Shown: in pieces, positions 17,982 to 26,635 of the stretch
Numbering within the stretch: the first letter of the stretch is position 1
Layout of the letters: each line of letters opens with the position of its first letter
Notes under the pieces: generated by a model
Databases searched by the model: none
The model's input: the letters and a program-made list of their open reading frames with translations, nothing else
Told to the model about the DNA's origin: nothing
Assembly: GCA_030149295.1 (NCBI GenBank)
Contig: JASBRV010000078.1
Location: 33,776-97,775, forward strand
Reading direction: 5' to 3'
Length of the DNA stretch: 64,000 nt
Origin: Bacteriovoracales bacterium
GTDB lineage: Bacteria > Bdellovibrionota > Bacteriovoracia > Bacteriovoracales > Bacteriovoracaceae
Position numbers and translations under genes: made by a program

Positions 17982-19481
17982 ATGCGAATTAGGCTAATAG
18001 CAATTCTTTATTTCTACGTTTTAACTGGAGTGGCCCATGCAGGGTGCCTTCCTACTCTTAAAAGATTAATGAATAAAGGTCCGTTTGCTCACACTGAAGA
18101 ATATAAATTAAGAGAAAAGATCGCCCGCATTGAAGAGATGACTAATTTTTTTCGTAGAAAAAAAGATAATCCAGAGCCTGCACTTAATATCAAAATTTAT
18201 AAAAAAGTTAACATCATGAATGAACACCTTCTCAATGGAACTCATGCGGCTAACGAGAGAAATTGGCAAACATTTTTTCGTGAATTTGAAGCCAATTACA
18301 TCAGCTTCAAAAGATCTAAAGAGCTTATTGATGTTCTCAACCAAAATCCAGATGAGCTAACATCAACTTTTCTCATCCGGATTGAAGGAATGGGTTATCC
18401 TAAAGCCTACCGTGACTTTATTACCGCAAGAATTGATGAGTATGGTAGCTTAGATGGCCTTAAGAAAGCACTCGATTTAGAGTCCAAAAACACCCTCGTC
18501 AAATTAGGCAATGATTATCAAGAGTACCGAATCATAAGAGAAAACTTGGAAGAGCTTAAGGAAAAGCCTGGTTGTAATGAAAACTGTAGACGTATGATTG
18601 ACATGCTTCGAGGAAGTCTTGGTGCTGACTCTCAAAAGAATAAGCTCATTCATGATATATTTTTTGTAGGGGAAAAAATTCCTGAGATCTCGACTATGAG
18701 AGAACTCCTGTATAGCGAAAACCTTTTTGTTCTCACAAAACTAAAACGCGAGAGGAATGCCGAGATCTTTCGCTTTTTCACTTCCTTTATGAATCAACCA
18801 CAATTTATTGATAGCCTATTTGGTTACATTTACAAGGGTAACCTTCTTGGCAAAAAAAGGGCCGTTAAATTTTTTCGCATGATTTATGATGCCCAAGCAC
18901 GAAATTTTCATTTTCCTAAAATCAATCGAGTCCTCCATGGACCAAAAGATGCAGAAAAAGCTACAGATTTATTGCAAAACCTCAACACCACAATTGATAG
19001 TGATGAGCTATTAGTCAGTTTTTCTCGTCGAGTAGATCGTCTATCTGAGGAGAAATGGAAGACTATCAAAAATCATGCCCAAGCGAATGAAGTAGACTTT
19101 CATAAACGTATGATTCAAGCAGAAGAAAAAGCTGCTGCTCGCGGTAACATTTCTCCAACCCAGGAGCCTAGTTTTGTCTCAAGACTCGCCACTCTTGTTG
19201 TAATAGGTGCTCCGGCCATAGGTTATTTTTATTTTGATGCTCTTCCTACAAGTGTGCAAGAGATTATCTACACATCAGAAGAGGATACCCAGGTCAATCC
19301 TGATGATCCCCTCCCTGAAGAGGGAGAGATTATAACTCTTGAGGGCGAAGAGGACCAAATGATAGAGGAAATAGGCGATGTCATCCTATCTCCTGAGGGC
19401 GAGAGAAACCCTTCTTCCCGTGGATCATCCAGAGCACTTTTTACGAAATGGTGGTGTGACCTCTTCTCTTGTTCTCCTTAA
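17982..19481 (+). CDS. large exported protein of unknown function with a C-terminal membrane segment
   Basis: 499 aa from the ATG at 17982, with GAGG nearby and a clean signal peptide (IRLIAILYFYVLTGVAHA). The open frame extends upstream to 17844 but would overlap mltA and lack a signal. The body is strongly helical and charged. A hydrophobic segment (LATLVVIGAPAIGYFYF) about 100 residues from the end is followed by a very acidic tail. Cysteines in GCNENC suggest a disulphide. It overlaps the LysR gene by 41 bases at the 3' ends. Family not recognised. Confidence 0.75.
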   Translation: MRIRLIAILYFYVLTGVAHAGCLPTLKRLMNKGPFAHTEEYKLREKIARIEEMTNFFRRKKDNPEPALNIKIYKKVNIMNEHLLNGTHAANERNWQTFFREFEANYISFKRSKELIDVLNQNPDELTSTFLIRIEGMGYPKAYRDFITARIDEYGSLDGLKKALDLESKNTLVKLGNDYQEYRIIRENLEELKEKPGCNENCRRMIDMLRGSLGADSQKNKLIHDIFFVGEKIPEISTMRELLYSENLFVLTKLKRERNAEIFRFFTSFMNQPQFIDSLFGYIYKGNLLGKKRAVKFFRMIYDAQARNFHFPKINRVLHGPKDAEKATDLLQNLNTTIDSDELLVSFSRRVDRLSEEKWKTIKNHAQANEVDFHKRMIQAEEKAAARGNISPTQEPSFVSRLATLVVIGAPAIGYFYFDALPTSVQEIIYTSEEDTQVNPDDPLPEEGEIITLEGEEDQMIEEIGDVILSPEGERNPSSRGSSRALFTKWWCDLFSCSP

Positions 19482-20349
19482 GTTTCTTTAACAACTTTAA
19501 TACTTCATCATTGCTTTTTTTTACTGTGGCAAAGACACTACTTTGAAGTTCCTCCAATTCACCGAGCACAATAATGTCTTTGTTTTTCTCTAATCTCTTT
19601 TTCCCCACCTCTGGCACAATGACAAAGCCGAGTCCCTGTTGGCAGATAACCTCAAATAACTCCAAGCCATCTCCCTCTCCAATAAGGGAAGGACTGATGC
19701 CATTTTGCGCAAAATAGAGGTCCCCTTCATAGCGTAAGTCTGAGGTTGAAGAATGAGCAAAGAAAGGAATTTCCTCAAGGGACTGTGGAAATGACTTCTG
19801 AAACTTCTTGTATTTTTTATGAGCAAGAGCAAAAGTTCTATTCGTTCCAACCTGAATGGAGATTAGCCCTTTTGACTGGCCCAGTTTAGCAGAAGAATAG
19901 AGAATATCGATGGCCTCATCTTCTAATAAAGACAAAAGCTGTGGTTTTTCTAGTTCTGTAAAATTAACCTTAAAGTCTGGGTTCTTAAAAAAATCTAAAA
20001 GATCACTATAAAGTAAATATTGCGACATAAAAGGAGTAATGCCAATTTCAATACTTCTCCTCGGCAGCTTCTCTTTATGTCGCATCCGCCTAACAAACTC
20101 TTTAGAAAGTCCAAAGAGCTCTTCAGCATACTCAAGTGCCACCTTACCTTCTCTTGTTAGATAGAGAGCCCTATTCCTTCTTTCAAAAAGCTGACAGTCC
20201 AGGAATTCTTCCAACAGTTTAATTTGATCGGATATTGTCGGCTGAGAAATAAAGAGTTTCTCGCATGCTCCTTTAATACTTCCCTCTTTTGCAGTGACAT
20301 AAAAGTAAAATAAGTGGCTAAAATTTAGCCGATCAATACGATAGTCCAA
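19441..20349 (-). CDS. LysR-family transcriptional regulator, NhaR-like
   Basis: 302 aa from the TTG at 20349 (GAGGG just upstream), the normal LysR length; the frame is open back to 20478 but that adds 43 untypical residues. The HTH region reads LNFSHLFYFYVTAKEGSIKGACEKL then FISQPTISDQIKLLEE, strikingly like NhaR. The C-terminal part is a LysR substrate-binding domain. NhaR responds to sodium; the signal here is unknown. It is divergent from the small acidic secreted gene at 20466, a likely target. Confidence 0.9.
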   Translation of the reverse strand: MDYRIDRLNFSHLFYFYVTAKEGSIKGACEKLFISQPTISDQIKLLEEFLDCQLFERRNRALYLTREGKVALEYAEELFGLSKEFVRRMRHKEKLPRRSIEIGITPFMSQYLLYSDLLDFFKNPDFKVNFTELEKPQLLSLLEDEAIDILYSSAKLGQSKGLISIQVGTNRTFALAHKKYKKFQKSFPQSLEEIPFFAHSSTSDLRYEGDLYFAQNGISPSLIGEGDGLELFEVICQQGLGFVIVPEVGKKRLEKNKDIIVLGELEELQSSVFATVKKSNDEVLKLLKKLKENKRRGHTTIS

Positions 20350-20465
20350 TTCGCCCTCACATAGTTTTTCCCTAACTATTTTAACAAATAAAACGATTTT
20401 TCCAAAGTGGCTTTTCAGGCGATGATAAGTGTGCAGGAGAATCTGCTTTAACCAGTGAGGCAAAA

Positions 20466-20651
20466 ATGAAAAAATCAATCAACTCAACCCTTTCCTTCCT
20501 TATGACCATGCTCATGGTTGCAAACCTCTACGTAAGCCCTGCAGTGGCCCAAGATGAGGGAGAAGATGTGGTAGTAGAAGAAACAACAACCACATATGAA
20601 GAGCCTGTTGAGGAATCATCTGACACTTTCACCGTATCAGAAGACGAATAA
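20466..20651 (+). CDS. small acidic exported protein, 61 aa
   Basis: A signal peptide (LSFLMTMLMVANLYVSPAVAQ) is followed by about 32 residues made almost entirely of Glu, Asp, Val, Thr and Ser. The ATG has GAGG upstream and a strong terminator follows. The mature peptide is highly negative and probably unstructured; cation binding is possible but unproven. It faces the LysR gene, whose product may control it. Confidence 0.75.
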   Translation: MKKSINSTLSFLMTMLMVANLYVSPAVAQDEGEDVVVEETTTTYEEPVEESSDTFTVSEDE

Positions 20652-20685
20652 GCCTCACTAAGCCTTCGAAATCCGATACAGGTTG

Positions 20686-20715
20686 TGGGGGGTCCTCATG
20701 GGACCCCCTCTTTTT
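20686..20715 (+). terminator. rho-independent terminator
   Basis: GGGGGTCC (20687-20694) and GGACCCCC (20700-20707) form an 8-bp GC-rich stem with a 5-base loop, followed by TCTTTTT. It ends the small acidic secreted gene. Confidence 0.92.
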
Positions 20716-20755
20716 AGGCTTAATTTCCTATATTTATTGAGTTATTCTTTTTCTT

Positions 20756-21190
20756 ATGAAAATTGCTATTATTATTGTTTTTATCATCTCTATTGCTCTT
20801 CCTATCCGCTTTTACCTTCTAGGCCAAAAAAGCCAAGAGATGAGCATGGAGTTAGGTATTGGCCCTGATGGTGGACTTAAACCTTGTGATAAGAAGAGTC
20901 ATTGTGTTGAGACGGGAGATATTGAAATCCCCTCTAGCCTCATGAAAGAAAGTGCTCTCGATACAATTAAGTCCCTCGCTCCCAAACTTGAATTAGAGCT
21001 CATTAAGGAGGGGCCAAATTATCTCCATTTTATCCACCAATCCGCTATTTTCGGCTTTACAGACGATATAGAGTTCTTTCAGAGTCCTTCTGGCCTGCAA
21101 TTTCGTTCAGGCAGTCGAGTCGGCCACTCCGATATGGGCGTGAATGAAAAAAGGATTAAAGCCCTTTTTCAAAAGGCGGACACAAGGTAA
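20756..21190 (+). CDS. DUF1499 family protein
   Basis: 144 aa with an N-terminal hydrophobic helix (IAIIIVFIISIALPI) as signal anchor. The DUF1499 pattern is clear: LKPCDKKSHCVET at the start of the domain, then FGFTDDIEFFQSPSG and the signature RSGSRVGHSDMGVNEKRIKALF. The function of the family is not established. It lies between two terminators or gaps and appears monocistronic. Confidence 0.93.
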   Translation: MKIAIIIVFIISIALPIRFYLLGQKSQEMSMELGIGPDGGLKPCDKKSHCVETGDIEIPSSLMKESALDTIKSLAPKLELELIKEGPNYLHFIHQSAIFGFTDDIEFFQSPSGLQFRSGSRVGHSDMGVNEKRIKALFQKADTR

Positions 21191-21301
21191 TTTCTTACTA
21201 CAGGCAATGAATTAAGTTTTTACCTAATTTTGTGTCAAATCTAAGTAAACTCTGGCTTTCCTCATAGATATTTCCTCCCATCTTCCGATAAAGTCAGAGA
21301 A

Positions 21302-21655
21302 ATGAAAGGAAATTTACTCTTATTACTTTCACTTACCCTCTTTTTCAGCAATGCCCTTGCTGGTAGTGCTTGTTGTTTTGAATCAGAGTCTCTCTCTAAA
21401 GAGAAAGAAGTTGCTTCTTCACATTGTCCTTATCACAAGGAAATGAATGACAAAAAAGAGAATAAACAAAATGAAAAAGATGAAAAGCACAATTGTAAGG
21501 CCATCTGCTGTAAGCTAGCCTCCCAACTGCCTCTAAAAGTGCAAGCACCTCAAAGCAGCCTAAAAGCTATCACAAGTTTAAACTTTTACTTCCTGGAAAA
21601 AGATCCCAAAAATATCCATACCCCATTACTGAAACCACCAATGCCTCTCTCCTAA
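21302..21655 (+). CDS. exported Cys/His-rich small protein
   Basis: 117 aa with a signal peptide (LLLLLSLTLFFSNALAG). The mature part has paired cysteines (SACCF, AICC) plus SHCPYHKE and KHNCK, in a very Lys/Glu/Asn-rich background. This suggests metal binding, and the pattern is loosely like small copper-related periplasmic proteins, but I cannot assign a family. The Cys-rich lipoprotein gene follows 50 bases downstream and is probably co-transcribed. Confidence 0.75.
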   Translation: MKGNLLLLLSLTLFFSNALAGSACCFESESLSKEKEVASSHCPYHKEMNDKKENKQNEKDEKHNCKAICCKLASQLPLKVQAPQSSLKAITSLNFYFLEKDPKNIHTPLLKPPMPLS

Positions 21656-21705
21656 TTAATCTTTGAAGAACATTTTTTTTACTTAAATTAATATTAGGAG
21701 AATTC

Positions 21706-21933
21706 ATGAAATACTTAAAATCAGCTCTATTACTGGGCTCACTCTTTGTTGCTTTTTCTTGTGCCTCAACAGCCGACGATGGCTGCTGTGGACCAAAGGG
21801 ACCTACGGCCTGCGCTGAAGGCCAGTGCAAGAAAGATAAATCTTGCTGTGAAGATAAATGCGGTAATTGCAGTGGTGAAAAGAACTCTTGCAAAAGCGGT
21901 CAATGCGACCTCAAACGCAAAAAGCAGTCATAA
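21706..21933 (+). CDS. Cys-rich small lipoprotein, metallothionein-like
   Basis: 75 aa, with AGGAG before the ATG. The signal peptide ends FVAFSC, so Cys19 is the likely lipidation site. The mature 57 residues contain 11 cysteines (19, 27, 28, 36, 41, 47, 48, 52, 55, 62, 67), many as CC or CxxC, with Lys and Gly between. This composition is typical of metal-binding or heavily disulphide-bonded peptides. A strong terminator follows. The function is inferred from composition only. Confidence 0.78.
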   Translation: MKYLKSALLLGSLFVAFSCASTADDGCCGPKGPTACAEGQCKKDKSCCEDKCGNCSGEKNSCKSGQCDLKRKKQS

Positions 21934-21936
21934 TAT

Positions 21937-21992
21937 AGGTGCGTGATACCTTTTCCCATGCTCTGCAGGGGAAAAGGTATCACGCACTTTTT
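21937..21992 (+). terminator. 19-bp perfect-stem terminator built on the dispersed repeat
   Basis: GTGCGTGATACCTTTTCCC (21939-21957) pairs perfectly with 21969-21987 around an 11-base loop, followed by TTTTT. It ends the Cys-rich gene pair. The first 18 bases (21937-21954) are identical to 8413-8430, so the stem is made from a dispersed repeat present as an inverted pair. Confidence 0.93.
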
Positions 21993-22124
21993 ATAAAAAG
22001 CCTTTATTTATGGTCACATTTTCCGATATGTCTTTAACAAAAAAATAAGTTAACTAGCTGTTTTTACAATAAGGAACAAAGAGGGGCTAAGCTAAGCCCT
22101 ACCTTTAAAAACAACGGAGAAGCT

Positions 22125-22781
22125 TTGAGCTCAAAAGACTTAATCGATCTCGATGATCGCGCTCTAGTGAAGAATATTTTAGAAAAATTGAAAAATCTCA
22201 ATACTAAAATTCGTATGTGGCAAAAGCTCACAAGTATCCATAAGGTAAATTACGCACAACTTGACCGCATTGATTTTAGCGAAAATGTTGTCACTCTCAA
22301 ACCACTTAAGGGAAGCCGCTTTATGTTAGCGCCGACCCCTATCATTTATCTGCACTCCGATCACCGAACAACTCTCTTTAAAACAACCATTGAGTTGAGA
22401 AATCCTTTTCGTCTGGAAATAAAAGTCCCACGCTTTGTTAAAATTCAAGAAGGAAGAAGTGAGAGTAGAAAGCCTCTCGCTGATTTATATAAGGCAGAAA
22501 TTATGCTTGAAGGTATCTCTCAAGAGCTAGGAGTTAAAGTTCTCGATCTCAGTCAAAGTGGTGCGGGTCTTCGCGTTCCTAAATCCTTTTTCAATCTTTG
22601 CCAGATTGGCTCTGTGCTTTGCATATCAACTAAAGACATACCCGGCCTCAATGGTCAGTACGGAATTATACGAAATAAAATACCCTACTGTCCTAATCCA
22701 TCACGTCCCCAACTTGTCCTTTATCGAGTTGGCATTGAATTTATTAAAGAAACAAACCTCGACGATCTGATCGGCTCCTGA
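22125..22781 (+). CDS. PilZ-domain protein (candidate c-di-GMP receptor)
   Basis: 218 aa, cytoplasmic, starting at TTG with GGAGA upstream. Residues of roughly 95-215 look like a PilZ domain: RSESRKP supplies an Arg motif and VLDLSQSGAGLRVP the D/NxSxxG motif. The N-terminal part, LDRIDFSENVVTLKPL, resembles the YcgR-N/PilZN arrangement. PilZ proteins bind cyclic di-GMP and affect motility, secretion or surface behaviour. The two Arg motifs are not perfectly canonical, so binding needs testing. Confidence 0.8.
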   Translation: MSSKDLIDLDDRALVKNILEKLKNLNTKIRMWQKLTSIHKVNYAQLDRIDFSENVVTLKPLKGSRFMLAPTPIIYLHSDHRTTLFKTTIELRNPFRLEIKVPRFVKIQEGRSESRKPLADLYKAEIMLEGISQELGVKVLDLSQSGAGLRVPKSFFNLCQIGSVLCISTKDIPGLNGQYGIIRNKIPYCPNPSRPQLVLYRVGIEFIKETNLDDLIGS

Positions 22782-22811
22782 CTATAATTGAGATAAGTCC
22801 AAGGAGGGATT

Positions 22812-24323
22812 ATGAAACGCAGAGAATTCTGCAAGCTGACAGTTATGTCGGCAGCTGCCTTATCTTCACCATTACTTTTTGCTCGCCAAAAAGAAACCTT
22901 TAAAGAAATTGATTGGAATAATGCCCGCTTAAGTCTTAAAGCTTATCGTAGCGTTTCTGATGTTGGCAGCTGGAACTTAGCCGATATTGAAGGCCAAATC
23001 CCAAAAGAAATAGAAGGTCATCTTCTTAGAGTTGGACCTGGTTTAAAAGTGCATCACAATACTCGCCTTCATCACTTCTTTGATGGAGACGCTTTTTATC
23101 AAAGTTTTCGATTTTCTCAAGGCCAAGTAAAATTTAGTGCTCAGTTCATTGAAACTCCTGAAAGAGTTGAAGAAAAGAAAGCAGGAAAAATGCTCTTCAA
23201 TGAGTTTGGAACTATGGCACCAAAAAAAACGAGGAAGCTAAAGAATCAGCCCAATATCAACATTATTCCTTGGCGAAAAAACTATCTCGCTCTTTCAGAA
23301 GGTGGTAATCCTGTCATGCTCAATGGACATGACCTCGCCTATAAAGAAGAGCATGATTTTTTCAATACTCTTCCCCACAATGTTGGTTTTAGTGCCCATC
23401 CTAAGATTGATCCTTATACTGGTGTTGGTTACACCTTTGGTATTAAGCAAGGGGCTTCGATGGCCTTAATGGTTTATGAGATGAATCCTGAAAGCGGAAA
23501 ACTAAAAGAGTTGTATCGTCTCCGCCAAGATGGCATTTATATGATTCATGACTTTATGGTTAGTGAGAATTACATCGTCTTTATTATTCCACCGGCCTAC
23601 TTCAAGCTTACCGATATCATTTTCAATAGAGGTTCTATGGCTGAAGCTCTGAAATATGACCCCTCTCTTGGCTCAAGAGTCCTGATTCTCGATAAGAAAA
23701 GAAAAGGGAAAGTGCGAGAGATATCGATTCCTTCCTCTCTCTTTTTTCACCACGGGAATCTCTATGAGAAAGACGGTCTTTTAAACCTAACTACTTGCCA
23801 TGCCAAAGACGCAAGTCTACTTAAGCATATTTCTAAATGGCATGAGCCTGCTCAAAAAGGCCTCGCCCGCCCTGATGTTTTTCGCTTGGTTCTTGATCCC
23901 AACAAAGGTGAAGTTTTAGATAAAGAGGTCATCACCAGAAAGCATGACTTTCCTACTTTTAATAAATTATATTCTGGCAAAGAAGCACGCTTTCTCTATG
24001 CGGCCGAAATGGCAGATCATAATGATCCCATGAGATTTAGTGGTATTTCAAAAATTGATATCCAAACAAAAACTCTTACAAAATACTCGGCGGAAAAAGA
24101 TGAAACTCTGGGAGAACCCGTTTTTCAGGAGAAAAAAGCCAATGGTGGTCAAAAGGAAGAAGATCATGGATACCTCTTCGTCCCTGGCTATCAATCAACG
24201 AGAGATGAGAGCTTCCTTGATATTCTCGATGCCAAGAATATGCGAAGAGAAGCTCGTCTTTGGTTAGGTTCTTTCTTTCCCGTCGGTTTTCATGGAAACT
24301 TTATCGCTGATTCCACTTACTAA
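22812..24323 (+). CDS. carotenoid oxygenase (RPE65/CCD family) with Tat-type signal
   Basis: 503 aa with a strong GGAGG site. Four histidines expected to hold the catalytic Fe(II) are visible: His196 in SAHPKID, His246 in MIHDFM, His313 or 314 in FFHHGN and His494 in FHGNF. DIEGQIPKEIEGHLLRVGPG is the characteristic N-terminal segment. The enzyme should split a double bond of a carotenoid or related compound with O2. MKRREFCKLTVMSAAALSSPLLFA looks like a Tat signal, suggesting export as a folded metalloprotein. It overlaps the next gene tail-to-tail by 23 bases. Confidence 0.92.
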   Translation: MKRREFCKLTVMSAAALSSPLLFARQKETFKEIDWNNARLSLKAYRSVSDVGSWNLADIEGQIPKEIEGHLLRVGPGLKVHHNTRLHHFFDGDAFYQSFRFSQGQVKFSAQFIETPERVEEKKAGKMLFNEFGTMAPKKTRKLKNQPNINIIPWRKNYLALSEGGNPVMLNGHDLAYKEEHDFFNTLPHNVGFSAHPKIDPYTGVGYTFGIKQGASMALMVYEMNPESGKLKELYRLRQDGIYMIHDFMVSENYIVFIIPPAYFKLTDIIFNRGSMAEALKYDPSLGSRVLILDKKRKGKVREISIPSSLFFHHGNLYEKDGLLNLTTCHAKDASLLKHISKWHEPAQKGLARPDVFRLVLDPNKGEVLDKEVITRKHDFPTFNKLYSGKEARFLYAAEMADHNDPMRFSGISKIDIQTKTLTKYSAEKDETLGEPVFQEKKANGGQKEEDHGYLFVPGYQSTRDESFLDILDAKNMRREARLWLGSFFPVGFHGNFIADSTY

Positions 24324-24828
24324 GCACAGTCCCTTCACCTAGCAAAGGAATGTTCAAAATATTGAGTTTCATTTGCACGATGCCTGACTTCGGTGCATCC
24401 GGACAATAAACAAATTCCCCAATCCAGCGATTATGCTCAGCAGGATCCATACTGACCAAGTGGCAATCATAGAAATCTTTCCAGTCGGTGCGACCAATAT
24501 GCTTTAAGGTAACTCGAGGATCTCTATAGGTGCCCTCTCTTTGAAGATCCAAAAAGCCTTGCTCTGAACGATAGGAGTTAGGCATGCGAATGGCCTCCTC
24601 CCCTAAAACATTGCGATTAAAAATTAACACCCGAACATTGAGGTCATACTTGATCACAACGTCGAAGAATTCTTCACTTTTAGGAATCTCAAGAGTTTGA
24701 ATGCGAATAGTCCCGTTTTGAGCAAAACTATCTCGGACCACGTTGTGGCGAATCTCGCCAAAGAATGAGTTACCAGCCTGTGCACATGTGATGGTGCACA
24801 AGAATACCGAAATCAGCCATGATTTCAT
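24301..24828 (-). CDS. exported hypothetical protein, 175 aa
   Basis: Signal peptide MKSWLISVFLCTITCAQA, with AAGGAG ahead of the ATG. The mature part is beta-rich and has two cysteines (YDCHLV, VYCPDAP) that could pair. No family recognised. It is the last gene of a minus-strand group that includes the genes at 24907 and 26004. Confidence 0.8.
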   Translation of the reverse strand: MKSWLISVFLCTITCAQAGNSFFGEIRHNVVRDSFAQNGTIRIQTLEIPKSEEFFDVVIKYDLNVRVLIFNRNVLGEEAIRMPNSYRSEQGFLDLQREGTYRDPRVTLKHIGRTDWKDFYDCHLVSMDPAEHNRWIGEFVYCPDAPKSGIVQMKLNILNIPLLGEGTVLSKWNQR

Positions 24829-24906
24829 AAAGCGCTCCTTTGCTTAGAGTTTCTCGTAGGGGTCGAGGAATCCTAACAAGGAAAAAACTTGAGCGTAAAG
24901 GTAAAG

Positions 24907-26013
24907 TTACCAACGAATTATTACATCTAGGGTAATTTTATCAGGTCGGATCATATCTAAGTTGTATCTGCTAGGCGTCAAAGCATCTCTTGGACCGGTT
25001 AAGCCTTCAAATACAGGGATTCCAATGCTGGGAGAAATATCAATCGAACTTTTACCTTTTTCTAAAAGTCTGTATGTCACTCCAGCATCTACATTAACAT
25101 CCACTGCATCAATCGCCTCTGCGCTTTTTTTATCTCGAATGAGAACCTGATCAAAGCCAACGCGAACTGGCATGTACCAATCATCAGCAAGCCGAATTCC
25201 TGATGGTCGGTTTGAGTCAAAATCCCACACAGAGGTTGAATCATAAAAGGGAAAATTAGTCCCTTCAATGGGTATACTACTTGGAGATAGAAGGCTTACG
25301 CTGTAATCATAACAAGAGCCAATGGAGATGACTTCCCCGACATTTGTCTTTGCGGTCAACTCAAAAGAAAAGTAGTCTTTTACCGATATAATACTTTCAG
25401 AATTAATAAGCCGCGCCTCACCCTTTGCCTTTGAAAGCGCTCTGGATCTAATGACAAATTGAGTATCAAGATTTGCCTTAAGAAGCTTATGAAGATTTAT
25501 CTTACCAGTGACGTAGTCATCAATATCCAACTTTTCCAGGAGAGCTTGAGGAAGGTCTTTTACAGACAACTGGCATTGCATCTGTGCTTGGCTTGATAAT
25601 CCCTTTAGAAAATCAAAAGGATTCGACTTCTGAAAGCAATCTTTGGCAGGAAAAGAAAGAGAGCCCTCATTAAAAGCAGATAAGTTCGCAACGACATTTT
25701 CCGTCATCTTGTACGTTAATTTTTGATCTAAATTTTCTTCGTAATCTTTTAGAATTCTTTTATGAATAGATAAAAAAGACTTTATCTTTTCCTTTCCTAC
25801 TTTCTTTTCCAAATAGGTAAGCACCGTCTCATCAAATGAAAGCATGAGAGGAGAAAAGGATTTAACCTCACTTCCATTTTCGTATACGACAAACTCATTT
25901 GGAATAAAACAAACATCCAAGTTTTGATGGCTCCAAAGATGTTTATCACCACAGGGTTTTGCCAAGAGAGAGAAGGAAAAAAGAAAGAAGAGAACGGCTT
26001 TCGTTATTGCCAA
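24907..26013 (-). CDS. exported protein of unknown function, beta-rich
   Basis: 368 aa from the TTG at 26013, which leads directly into a signal peptide (AITKAVLFFLFSFSLLA). Starting further upstream, at 26103, would put 30 atypical residues first and overlap the barrel gene. The N-terminal half is helical and contains five cysteines; the last 100 residues alternate in a beta pattern ending LDVIIRW, so an outer-membrane association is possible. The start overlaps the stop of the preceding barrel gene, implying translational coupling. No family recognised. Confidence 0.75.
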   Translation of the reverse strand: MAITKAVLFFLFSFSLLAKPCGDKHLWSHQNLDVCFIPNEFVVYENGSEVKSFSPLMLSFDETVLTYLEKKVGKEKIKSFLSIHKRILKDYEENLDQKLTYKMTENVVANLSAFNEGSLSFPAKDCFQKSNPFDFLKGLSSQAQMQCQLSVKDLPQALLEKLDIDDYVTGKINLHKLLKANLDTQFVIRSRALSKAKGEARLINSESIISVKDYFSFELTAKTNVGEVISIGSCYDYSVSLLSPSSIPIEGTNFPFYDSTSVWDFDSNRPSGIRLADDWYMPVRVGFDQVLIRDKKSAEAIDAVDVNVDAGVTYRLLEKGKSSIDISPSIGIPVFEGLTGPRDALTPSRYNLDMIRPDKITLDVIIRW

Positions 26014-26477
26014 AACCAGCCCAAATAAAGGCGATGACCACTTTCCTCTCCTGAGTGAAGTGCAACTGCCAAACTGAGACCACTTTGCTTTCCCCAGCGC
26101 CAATCAAGACCTGCCCCAAGATCGTAGCCGGCATCCTGTCTGGCTTCTTCATTAAAAGAACCAAAACCAACCAAGCCTTCAGCGTAGAGAAAGGGTTGAA
26201 TTCTTGACTTGCCCTGTCCGGCCAGAGGGTAAAAATGGGGACCTATAGCAAATTCTCCTTGTGTAAACTCACTTCCTGTCAGGTAAGAAAAAGAAGCGTT
26301 CAAACGAAACATTGCGGGTTCGGTAGAGATGCCAAAACGAAACAAATTGGCCGAATCCTCGCGCGCTTCACCATCATCAGGATTGTCCTGACCTACATAA
26401 AAACTCGTCCTAAAATTAGCAGCAAAGGCGTTTGCATTTAAAAGAATGAATAAGCTCAAAAGAAATAATCTCAACAT
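26004..26477 (-). CDS. small outer-membrane beta-barrel protein
   Basis: 157 aa, GAGG ribosome site, signal peptide ending NANAFAAN. The rest alternates hydrophobic and polar residues with Gly and aromatic residues (FRFGISTEPAMFRLNASFSYLTG, PFLYAEGLVGFGSF, YDLGAGLDWRWG) and ends with a C-terminal aromatic strand (HRLYLGWFWQ), the classic barrel pattern. A lipid A deacylase/OmpW-like small barrel is possible. Coupled to the gene at 24907. Confidence 0.82.
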   Translation of the reverse strand: MLRLFLLSLFILLNANAFAANFRTSFYVGQDNPDDGEAREDSANLFRFGISTEPAMFRLNASFSYLTGSEFTQGEFAIGPHFYPLAGQGKSRIQPFLYAEGLVGFGSFNEEARQDAGYDLGAGLDWRWGKQSGLSLAVALHSGEESGHRLYLGWFWQ

Positions 26478-26635
26478 AATTTACCTCGTCTCATTAAAAG
26501 ATAGCATCGCTTGAAAAAACGACATAGAAGGTAATAATTTCGCTTACTTCTCTTTATCGTGGACAAGAATCTCATCCTGTCCTAGATTGAACTTAACCCC
26601 TCAAAACTTATAAGCATTTCTCAAGAGAGAGGGCC

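Noticed and set aside
20350..20478. N-terminal extension of the LysR regulator
   Set aside because: It adds 43 residues before the HTH, unlike the family, and would overlap the divergent small gene.
26014..26103. Upstream extension of the exported protein at 24907
   Set aside because: It runs inside the barrel gene in another frame and has no signal peptide at its start.
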